Below are positions 56,653 through 64,000 of a DNA stretch of 64,000 nt, piece by piece. Both the position numbers and the translations under genes were made by a program. This stretch comes from Symbiodinium natans. Taxonomy: Eukaryota; Sar; Dinophyceae; Suessiales; Symbiodiniaceae. Below the pieces are notes generated by a model. The model was not told where the DNA came from. It made no database searches and worked only from the letters and a program-made list of their open reading frames with translations. The number at the start of each line of letters is the position of its first letter. Position 1 is the first letter of the stretch. The stretch is taken from NCBI GenBank assembly GCA_905221605.1, contig CAJNDS010001691.1, positions 47,495 through 111,494 on the forward strand. The letters run 5' to 3'.

Positions 56653-56711
56653 CCGGTACCCTGTTGGGGTTGGGGGTCTGTATTAGGGGTCCCTGATCAT
56701 CGTAAACTCCC
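56653..56711. mobile_element. partial element C5
   Basis: GGTACCCTGTTGGGG, then GGGGTCCCTGATCATCGTAAACTCCCAC. The left terminus is lost. The 56230-56650 stretch before it is unique with no gene seen. Confidence 0.5.
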
Positions 56712-56757
56712 ACATGTTCAGCGTTCAAGGGCGACGGTGGAGACCCTGTGTTTGGGG

Positions 56758-56860
56758 CCGTAAACCCTAAACCCAAAACCCTAAACCCTATAACCCTAAA
56801 CCCTGAACCTAAACCCTAACCCTGAACCCTAAACCCTGAACCCTAAACCCTAAACCCGCA
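56758..56860 (-). repeat. degenerate CCCTAAA array
   Basis: CCCTAAA with CCCTGAA, CCTAACC and CCCAAAA units. Confidence 0.9.
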
Positions 56861-57940
56861 ATTCTGGGCCCCAAAGCTCTCAAGCGTTGCTCTAAAGACT
56901 GACCGAGAGGCAGCTCGGGCAATGGAGTTGATGATCTTGTTCAATGACTTCACCTAGGGTTTCAAAGTTTGCTTGAATATTTCTGGCAACTCCGGCCCAC
57001 GAACCCACTCCACACACATCTCCACGCTTAGCAACGTTGACCGAAACCCTAAACCCAAACCACTTTAAGTTGGCAGAGGAGGCTGTGGCATGCTGGCTTG
57101 GGGGCAAGGCGGACTAGATGTTGTCGACCTTTGTTACTTGCAAAGACGTGCGGAAGCAGCCACAACAACACTGGCATAGAACTGCTTACAGCCTTCGCAT
57201 GCCCAGAGCGGTCCATGACTTGGCTCTTCGTGAGAAAGTCTAGAGCCCAGGGACCCTTGACATTCCCGAAGCCTGGGCCTAAGCGATACACCCAGCTTAG
57301 AATGTCAGTAGGCGGAAACAGCCCAGTGCGCAGAGTTTATGGGGGGTTGGGTTTAGGCGGCACAGCTTGAACCAGAACTACCTACCCTCTTGAGCAGCAG
57401 CATGCTCTCTGAAACTCTGAAGACATTGCCTGAAGTCCAGGCCCCAGAAGAGTTCTAAACGCAAAAGCCCCAAACCTTCTAAACGCAAAAGCCCCAAACC
57501 CAAAACCCAAAACCCCAAACTCAGGGCCTAGGCCGCCCCCCTACGTTGGGGGGCGGCGCTTAAGCCCTTCGACCTCGATGGCGCAAGTCGACCCAGGTCG
57601 CTTCCCGCAGCTGGGTTCCTGGACTATTGGGCCTTTTGCCCTCACGGGCCCCTGTCGGCATCTGTGGGCCTTCTCCACCTGGGCCTAAGGAGGCTTGCTT
57701 TTTTTTGGTGAACCTGCATTTTGAACCAGGCTGGCAACATGTGACGGAATGAAGAAAATTTGTTTAGGCCTAAACCCTAAACGGAATAGGTTTGGGTGGC
57801 TTTGCCGCCTCGGACGGCGTGGGGTGGGAGAAAAGTGTTAGATGGCCCTCCACAGTCGGGCCAAAGCTGCTCTTCGCGCCTCACGAGGCTTTCGGGCTTG
57901 TCCCAAAACCTAACCCGGCATCTACGCCCCATCACAGCAC
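56861..57940. other. unique stretch, weak coding signs
   Basis: Around 57070-57160 the plus strand has AGTTGGCAG|A followed by GCGMLAWGQGGLDVVDLC. Minus 57049-57291 is open too. A CTTCTAAACGCAAAAGCCCCAAACC repeat occurs twice at 57455-57500. No gene assigned. Confidence 0.35.
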
Positions 57941-57995
57941 ACCCTAAACCCTAAACCCTAAGCCCTAAACCCTAAACCCTAAACCCTAAACCCCC
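57940..57995 (-). repeat. CCCTAAA block
   Basis: About eight units. A TTTAGGG block is at 58515-58560. The 58000-58320 sequence between is unique with nothing recognised. Confidence 0.95.
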
Positions 57996-58321
57996 AAACT
58001 GGGCGCGGCAGCCACCTAAGGGCGTGGCACGCTTGAAGAGCCGAAACACCTCGGCTGCTCGTTGGGTTTGCCGCGCATCTGTTGCAGCGTAAAGATGTCG
58101 GGCTTCGGGCTTAGGTGTGTTGAGGGTGTGGTTTTGGAGCTCAGGGCATGTGATGTTTATGGCGGCCTACCCTGCTTCTGAGGGCGGTGGCTGTATTTTG
58201 AGGTTCTAGCTCATGCCTGTGATCAGGATACAGACGGAACTCCAAGCCATTCATTCAGCCTCAAGCCGCAATCTTGCAGCCTGTCCTAGGAAACTTGCAC
58301 CGTAACGGCCCTACCAGCACG

Positions 58322-58401
58322 GTCTATTGTACCCTATAACCCCTTAAAACGGCCCTTTATAGGGTTCATTATGGGGAAATCTGGGGCCTAATAGCCCATC
58401 C
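58322..58401. mobile_element. family G element G2
   Basis: ACCCTATAACCCCTTAAAAC, then GGCCCTTTATAGGGTTCATTA and a right terminus CTAATAGCCCATCC. Left end diverged. Confidence 0.55.
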
Positions 58402-58559
58402 TGGAAAAACCCTGCACGCCTCATGAGGAAACATTGCAGCCAAGAAACTCGGAAAGCGCGCAGAGTGCGCAGCAAGCTCAACTCACCCGGCCTAAGCACT
58501 TCGAGTGTATTGATGGGTTAGGGTTTAGGGGTTAGGGTTCAGGGTTTAGGGTTTCGGGC

Positions 58560-58961
58560 AGAGGGTTCAGGGTAGTAAAGTCTGAGCGATTGATAATTTG
58601 CATAATCCTTTTGAGACTGTCGGATGAGCACTCGTTCCGACCCGTCAGCAAGCCAGGAAAGAAGTCGCAAGAACGCCCGGTGCTGTTTTAGCTCGGGGAT
58701 CTTCTGGCTCACTGCAAGAAACACTTCTGCGCAAGGGGCGCTAAGAAACTGCACGCCGCATGCGTCTGGGGCCGCGGCAGTTCCACGCGCAGCAGGCTCA
58801 AACAGCCAACCTGATGTCACACGGCCGGACCATACCCTGCAACCTTTCATCGAGGGGTAGTGAGCGGGCCAAGTGGGCCAAGAGGCTATGTCGTCCTGAC
58901 ACATCAAGTGCTGGAGCCCGTGGATGGCGACCAATTCCGTAACTCCACTCATACTTGTCAA
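58560..58961 (-). CDS. candidate exon region, unknown protein
   Basis: Minus frame open for about 140 codons, the second-longest outside repeats. An internal GGCGTGCAG|T (about 58751) precedes FLSAPCAEVFLAVSQKI, PELKQHRAFLRLLSWLADG and SERVLIRQSQKDYANYQ. Helical, soluble character. No family recognised. Confidence 0.45.
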
Positions 58962-59204
58962 ATGAGGCCTAGTTCAATTTCGGAATGTTAAACTTGGGCG
59001 GAAATTTCTGAACATGCTGCTTGCCCCTACTTAACTAACTAAACCCAAAACAAGAACAGTCGGCTGCAAAGCTGCGGAGGCTCATGGGATGTTAATCTTA
59101 AGCAGAACCAGCGCAGAAAGCAGCAATCCATTGAATCGCTGCTCGGCTAGGATGGTTTAGGCTGGTGATCGAAACCATGCCGGGGTATCACTCACCCTTT
59201 CAGT

Positions 59205-59315
59205 TCGACACATGCATGCATGCATGAATGCATATACACACATACGTGCATGCATGCAGACATTCGTAAGTCCATACATACATGACACGAACGCATGCGT
59301 TAAGCACATACGTAC
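59205..59315 (+). repeat. CATG/CATA microsatellite-like tract
   Basis: CATGCATGCATGCATGAATGC and CATACGTACATACC patches. Confidence 0.85.
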
Positions 59316-59504
59316 ATACCCCTGCACAACAACACTAGCCGCGCAACCACAAACCCGAGATGATCGAGAAGTCTTGGGCCACATTTACAGCCAACCAGGC
59401 ACTCTTAATTACAAAGCAGGAACCTAGCAACAGAGCGCCTAGACCTAGGTTTGCAGGCAAGGAGTAGGACCTAATCAGAATCTGGTGTTGCTGAACAAAT
59501 GCAG

Positions 59505-59611
59505 GTTTCCACTAGACTGCAAAACCTGAATTGCACGTCTCGGGTTGGCCAGCTGCAAAGGAGCGACAGCGACAACAACGAAGTCGAAGACGTTCCTTGC
59601 CGGTGCAGTAG
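59505..59611 (+). CDS. candidate exon, unknown protein
   Basis: CAAATGCAG|G acceptor and CAGTAG|GTTAGT donor bound 35 open codons: STRLQNLNCTSRVGQLQ, RSDSDNNEVEDVPCRC. Polar. Element A6 follows. Confidence 0.35.
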
Positions 59612-59646
59612 GTTAGTAGGTGCAGGTGGAGCATAAACGATTGGTT

Positions 59647-59742
59647 GGGATGTTCCCCCTTATACTAGCAGTCCTTGATAGGGATTATAGTACCCCCGAT
59701 TATAATCCCTATTAAGGACTGTTAGTATAAGGGGGAGCATCC
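59647..59742 (+). mobile_element. introner-like TIR element A6
   Basis: Best-preserved A copy: GGGATGTTCCCCCTTATAC to GTATAAGGGGGAGCATCCC, nearly perfectly palindromic. G|GTTGGG at the left and CAAAG|G at the right; flanks AACGATTGG/AAGGATAGG. Confidence 0.8.
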
Positions 59743-60050
59743 CAAAGGATAGGCAAAGCTGCCATGCCAGGGTTTACATAATACACCATGTCCGGGCCAG
59801 GAGATGCGATATACGTGCAAACCCAGCTTTTCAACGCGTAGTTCTTAGAAGATGCAATAAAATCAAAAGAAGGGGAAAGTAGTAATAGCAGCAGCGATGC
59901 TTACTAAGCTGCAAGTACTCATGACAAGAAAACTTATGCCAGTATCTGTAATGAAGACTTAAGGTTAAAAACATAAGTGCGAAATCATAATACTTGTGAT
60001 AATAAGCTGCTCATGAGTGTAAGAAACGAAATAAACCATAGTATCAGTAG
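59743..60050. other. unique spacer
   Basis: Low-GC, short open frames only. Confidence 0.4.
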
Positions 60051-60110
60051 AAGAAGTAGTAGTAGTCGTCGTCGTCGTCGTCGTATGGTAGTAGTAGTAG
60101 CAGCAGCAGC

Positions 60111-60161
<51 letters not shown>

Positions 60162-60174
60162 TGTTGTTGTTGTT

Positions 60175-60255
<81 letters not shown>

Positions 60256-60266
60256 GCTGCTGCTGC

Positions 60267-60335
<69 letters not shown>

Positions 60336-60380
60336 GGCTGTGGCTGTGGCTGTTGCTGTGGCTGTTGCTGTTGCTGTTGC

Positions 60381-60428
<48 letters not shown>

Positions 60429-60468
60429 CGTTGTTGTCGTCGTAGTGGTAATGGTAGTAGTATCACAG
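60051..60468 (+). repeat. trinucleotide repeat (GTA/GTT/GTC)n
   Basis: AGT/GTC, TAG, TTG, TTG-TCG, TGC-CGT and TGG-CTG blocks of 3- and 6-bp units in sequence. Homopeptide frames (poly-Val, Thr, Gln, Leu) are artefacts. Confidence 0.95.
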
Positions 60469-60503
60469 GAAATCATAATTGCAAACAGTTTAGCCAGAAA
60501 TCC

Positions 60504-60508
<5 letters not shown>

Positions 60509-60582
<74 letters not shown>

Positions 60583-60634
60583 ACACCCACACCCACACCC
60601 ACACACCACACCCACACCCACACCCACACCCACA
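60509..60634 (+). repeat. (AC)n microsatellite
   Basis: About 36 AC units, then CACACC hexamers. Confidence 0.95.
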
Positions 60635-60732
60635 CGCCTCATTATCAGGCGGCCCCTCTTATTTAGGGTACCCAGTCAGGGGCCGTAATTTACAGAACTG
60701 AACATATGGGGATTATGACCTTTTCAGTCTTT

Positions 60733-60800
60733 GGGGGTTCTTAAGGTAATTAGTAGGGGTTCTTAAGGTAATTAGTAGGGGTTCTTAAGGTAATTAGTAG
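60733..60800 (+). mobile_element. family B right terminus, triplicated (B8)
   Basis: GGGGTTCTTAAGGTAATTAG occurs three times in tandem with a 23-bp period, each ending TAGTAG. The left part of the element is not recognisable. Confidence 0.7.
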
Positions 60801-60869
60801 TTTTGGTGTCTAGACCGCAGGAGGTCGCGTAGCAGGGTCCCGTACCTGCGCCCTCCGAAGCGCTTCAAG

Positions 60870-61105
60870 CGGTCCGATCCACACGCACACGCACACGCAC
60901 ACGCACACGCACACGCACACGCACACGCACACGCGCACGCGCACGCGCACGCACACGCGCGCACGCGCGCACGCGCACGCGCACGCGCACGCGCGCACGC
61001 GCACGCGCGCACGCGCGCACGCGCGCGCGCGCGCGCACACGCACGCGCACACACACACACACACACACAGACAGAGACAGAGACAGAGACAGAGACAGAG
61101 ACAGA
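60870..61105 (+). repeat. alternating CG/CA tract, then (GACA)n
   Basis: ACGC/ACACGC and GCGCAC units to about 61055, (AC)n, then GAGACA units. Confidence 0.95.
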
Positions 61106-61213
61106 CACCGACCGACCGAACGTTGGGATTTTTTCAGGGTAGAAGTCTTCGGATGTGTGGGCAGTTTCAATCACCATGCAGCGTTTGAAGCCTCCACCGT
61201 TTCTTCCCAGGCG

Positions 61214-61294
61214 CCAGCCCGAGCACCAGAACTTCAGCGGAAAGCTCCCCCAGATGTTGATGATCAACTCCGTCAAGAAGAGGATGTTGAACAC
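61214..61294 (-). CDS. voltage-gated cation channel S2-helix exon
   Basis: Acceptor CACCCCTTAG|G at 61294, then 27 open codons: VFNILFLTELIINIWGS and FPLKFWCSGW. The FxxE motif (Phe6, Glu9) in a hydrophobic helix followed by a GW near the end matches the S2 segment and S2-S3 turn of Ion_trans channels (Nav/Cav-like). In the family, Glu and Phe form the gating-charge transfer centre, and NxFDxxVV of S3 normally follows. The exon end is probably G|GCGCCT (GC donor). S1, S3, S4 and pore exons are not found. Frame is also open beyond, so exon end is inferred. Confidence 0.5.
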
Positions 61295-61744
61295 CTAAGG
61301 GGTGAAGGTTGCGATCATAGGGGCCCCTCAGGGCCTTTGGAATTAGGGCCGGGAGGGGACATAGCATACCGCACCTTCCTGGTGAATGCAGGGCCTTGAG
61401 CCAGGGAGTGTAAAGCTCGGGAGCGGGATTTGGGGGGGGTCGGAGCCACCAGGATGGCGGGAGCACCGCGCCAGTGCCCATGGAGCAGCGACCGCGGCAC
61501 TTGCGAAGCCGGGCTTTTGCGACTTTAGGACGGCCAGCGGGTGGGGCGGGTAGGGCTTCAAGAACAGAACCGGAGCACGAAAAACCCCGAAAACTCAACC
61601 TCGAAATCGAGCTGCTAGCAGTGAATGGCCTACAAAGTGTACCGAAGCTGCGGGCGAGGAGCGTCTTCTAGCAGCTGCCACATTGGCCGATATCGCTCAC
61701 CTCAGTTGGTGGAAACTCCAATTTAGATACATGTAGGGTTAGGA

Positions 61745-62232
61745 CTTCGGGGTTTAGGGTTTACAGTTTAGGGTTTTCGGGCTAGTTTCGATGCATGTAG
61801 TGTTAGGGTTTAGGGGTTTAGGGTTTAGAGTTCAGGGTGACCCTAAACCCTAAACCCTAAACCCTAAACCCTAAACCCACAAGTACAGACAGTGACCCTG
61901 GAAGCTCGCACCTCAGCATCGCAACGCAGCAACGTCCAGACCCTCGAGCCCCTAAACCCTGAACCCTGAACCCTAAACCCTAAACCCTAAACCCTAAACC
62001 CTAAACCCTAAACCCTAAACCCTAGACCTATATCCCCGACCTCGAAAAGCCTAGGCCCTGAAGCCCTAAGCCCTGAACTCGAAACCATGGTTTCTGAGGC
62101 CAAAAGAAAGCCCAGGAGTTCGAAACCTTCGGAGAGGCTTGCAGGCCCTTGGGGTTTAGGGTTTAGGGTTTAGGGTTTAGGGTTTAGGGTTTAGGGTTGA
62201 GGGCTTAGGGTTTAGGGTTTAGGGTTTAGCCT
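61745..62232. repeat. four telomere-type blocks
   Basis: Degenerate TTTAGGG at 61745-61835 faces CCCTAAA at 61841-61878. CCCTAAA follows at 61950-62025 and TTTAGGG at 62150-62232. Confidence 0.9.
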
Positions 62233-62360
62233 TCAAGGGTGAGGCTATGTTGCGCGCGGGCTCCTGGTTCTTGGATGCCGAGTGGCCATAAGGTGGATCA
62301 ATCTCCTTTGCAGGTGGAGCCGATTCGACATTGAGAGTCCTAAAGACTTGACTCCTGCCA

Positions 62361-62447
62361 GGATGGGCTATGATATCCCTATAATCCCCCTAAAAAGGGC
62401 CTTTATAGGGTTCATTGTGGGAATTATAGGGCCTCATAGCCCATCCC
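62361..62447. mobile_element. TIR element G1
   Basis: GGATGGGCTATGATATCCC to GGGCCTCATAGCCCATCC, a near-palindrome of 87 bp. On the minus strand an acceptor CCTGGCAG|G lies just past the end. Confidence 0.75.
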
Positions 62448-62505
62448 CTAAACCCTAAACCCTAAACCCTAAACCCGCATCTGGTAGACACCAAATGTCA
62501 GCAAG

Positions 62506-62588
62506 CTAAGCAGACATTGAGGCTGGGGGGGTGCAAGGCCCGTCCTTCTCCGCAATGGTGGCGATGAAGTTGGCCTCATGAAGCTGAA
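62506..62588 (-). CDS. candidate exon 2 of minus pair
   Basis: Acceptor GGGCCAG|T at 62588; QLHEANFIATIAEKDGP, then CTPPASMSA to TAG. In phase with 62769-62861. Confidence 0.45.
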
Positions 62589-62602
62589 CTGGCCCTCCCC
62601 CG

Positions 62603-62626
62603 CCCCCCCCCCCCCCCCCCCCCCCC
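62603..62626 (+). repeat. poly-C run (24)
   Basis: Lies, with element D4, inside the inferred 62589-62768 intron. Confidence 0.95.
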
Positions 62627-62647
62627 ACACTTTGAAAATTACAAATA

Positions 62648-62748
62648 TAGGGGCCTTAAGAATTAGAATAGGGTTTTGGGGGGGTTATTTTGGAATAACT
62701 ACAAGGGGACCATAAGGGAATACTGCTAATAATTATTCTGGCCCCTAT
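62648..62748. mobile_element. introner-like TIR element D4
   Basis: TAGGGGCCTTAAGAATTAG to AATAATTATTCTGGCCCCTA; inner GGACCATAAGGGAATACTGC as in D1/D2. Confidence 0.75.
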
Positions 62749-62768
62749 CTTACACCTCTAGCTCACAC

Positions 62769-62861
62769 CCTCTGCCTTCCCAACTAACACGAAGCCCTTA
62801 GCTTGGTGCGCCACGGTAATCAGGAGCGCCACGAAAAGCTGGCCTCGGTTCTCATCCGAGC
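62769..62861 (-). CDS. candidate exon 1 of minus pair
   Basis: Acceptor GAGTTTTAG|G at 62861 and donor AGAGG|GTGTGA. SDENRGQLFVALLITVAH, QAKGFVLVGKAE. Joined to 62588 it reads ...VGKAEVQLHEANFIATI. Hydrophobic central stretch. No family recognised. Same strand as the S2 exon 1.2 kb away; whether one gene is unknown. Confidence 0.45.
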
Positions 62862-62872
62862 CTAAAACTCCC

Positions 62873-63072
62873 ACCCTAAACCCTAAACCCTAAACCCTAA
62901 ACCTCTAAACCTCTAACCTCTAAACCCTAAACCCTAAGCCATAAACCCAAACCCCCTAACCCCCTAACCCTAACCCCTAACCCCTAAACCCTAAACCCTA
63001 AACCCTAAACCCTAAACCCTAAACCCTAAACCCTAAACCCTAAACCCTAAACCCTAAACCCTAAACCCCAAC
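62873..63072 (-). repeat. long CCCTAAA array
   Basis: About twenty-five units with CTCTAAA and CCCCTAA variants on the left, regular from 62975. Confidence 0.95.
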
Positions 63073-63185
63073 TCACGGGCTTCGGGGCTCTGGGAGCTGC
63101 GGAGATGCTTTGGGGGGTCTTGGGAACGAAGGCGACTCTCATCTTCAAGGAGCCGTGCTTCGAAGAAACCACAAGTGTCAACAGT

Positions 63186-63440
63186 CAGGGTTTAGGGTTT
63201 AGGGTTAAGGGTTTAGGGTTTAGGGTTTAGGGTTTAGGGGTTAGAGGTTTAGAGGTTTAGAGGTTTAGGGCTTTAGGGGTTTAGAGGTTTAGGGGTTTAG
63301 AGGTTTAGAGGTTTAGAGGTTTAGAGGTTTAGAGGTTTAGAGGTTTAGAGGTTTAGAGGTTTAGAGGTTTAGAGGTTTAGAGGTTTAGAGGTTTAGAGGT
63401 TTAGAGGTTTAGAGGTTTAGAGGTTTAGAGGTTTAGGGGC
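63186..63440 (+). repeat. TTTAGGG then (TTTAGAGG)n
   Basis: Four regular units, then about 24 TTTAGAGG 8-bp units with a few TTTAGGGG, a homogenised variant array. TTTAGGG again at 63524-63570. Confidence 0.95.
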
Positions 63441-63584
63441 CTCAGCCCAAAGTCCTGCAGTAAACCGAGCGGCTGTGAGGATTGCTATAAATCCTTGCCA
63501 TTCGCTCCTGCAAAGGGCACAGGGTTTTAGGGTTTAGGGTTTCGGCTTCAGGGTTTAGGGTTTAGGGTATGGTGGGATATTTAT

Positions 63585-63677
63585 TGGGATGTTCCCCCTT
63601 CTACGAAGAGCTCATGGGGATTCTAGTAACCCCTGTTAATCCCTATCAAGGGTTGCTAGTATAATGGTGAACATCCC
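63585..63677. mobile_element. introner-like TIR element A7
   Basis: TGGGATGTTCCCCCTTCTAC to TATAATGGTGAACATCCCA; flanks GATATTTAT/GATGTGTAC weakly similar. Confidence 0.7.
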
Positions 63678-63679
63678 AA

Positions 63680-64000
63680 GATGTGTACCAGCAACCTGGA
63701 TACTGTGCTGAGGGTTGAGGCTGAGGGTTTAGGATTCGAAGTTTAGCGATGGCGGATGCCCATTCAAAAGGTTCGCGAAGTCTACGCCGCTTTTTCCAAC
63801 TCCGGGCCCAGTGAGGTTCGGCGTTGCGGGGCGAAGGGGGAGGGGGCCTGATGAAAAGACAATGAAAATGCTGTAAGCCTGAAGAAGCAGCATATTTGAA
63901 CCCGAAACCCTGAACCTTTGGGCCTTCTGTTGCGTAACTTGATCAACATCTGAATCTTCTAAACCCACAAGAACGTTGTAATGCTTCTGGTCCTAGCCAT
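63680..64000. other. unique sequence to window end
   Basis: Minus frame open 63729-63968 (79 codons: MLLLQAYSIFIVFSSGPL). No recognised protein. Confidence 0.35.

Noticed and set aside
59977-60666. Poly-Val, poly-Thr, poly-Gln and poly-Leu frames
   Set aside because: Trinucleotide microsatellite read in all frames.

Overview
This window looks like nuclear DNA of a protist alga, most likely a dinoflagellate. The telomere-type repeat is TTTAGGG. Candidate exons are short and separated by repeat-filled introns. Several candidate introns start with GC or GA instead of GT, and many acceptors read AG|G. No spliced leader, rRNA or tRNA was seen, so the assignment is inference. A chromerid, chlorarachniophyte or other introner-bearing alga is not excluded. 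There are no prokaryotic-style genes; most long open frames are by-products of tandem repeats.

Layout. (1) 1-8.0 kb and 23.8-64 kb: short unique segments of 60-400 bp alternate with about 90 blocks of TTTAGGG/CCCTAAA and variants, in both orientations, and with dozens of short inverted-repeat elements. (2) 8.06-18.5 kb: a CT-rich repeat island with almost no telomere-type repeats. It holds a 3.4 kb segment present twice, interrupted by a 100-base N gap. (3) 19.45-23.55 kb: a composite satellite block with 31-bp units, TTCGAA hairpin units and an 87-bp array of about 15 copies. (4) 60.0-61.1 kb: trinucleotide, (AC)n and alternating CG/CA microsatellites.

The main observation is a set of at least nine families (called A-I here) of 70-145 bp terminal-inverted-repeat elements. 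In many copies the ends coincide with GT/GC/GA...AG splice sites, short target duplications are visible, and removing the element joins open, protein-like frames. The best cases are 51943-52077, 55167-55238, 44365-44506, 54539-54652, 26698-26800, 33007-33115 and 37663-37779. This is the signature of introners (transposable elements that create introns). Here several families share one locus with telomere-type arrays that themselves carry splice-like G|GTTTAG and TTTAG|G.

Genes are seen only as exons. Recognisable fragments are a dephospho-CoA kinase-type P-loop exon (34851-34949, minus), a voltage-gated cation channel S2-helix exon (61214-61294, minus), a possible protein kinase subdomain XI exon (49313-49371, plus) and a weak glycosyltransferase-61-like exon (56009-56083, minus). 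Other exon calls rest only on open frame plus splice signals. In several segments both strands or two frames stay open; these are flagged and given low confidence.
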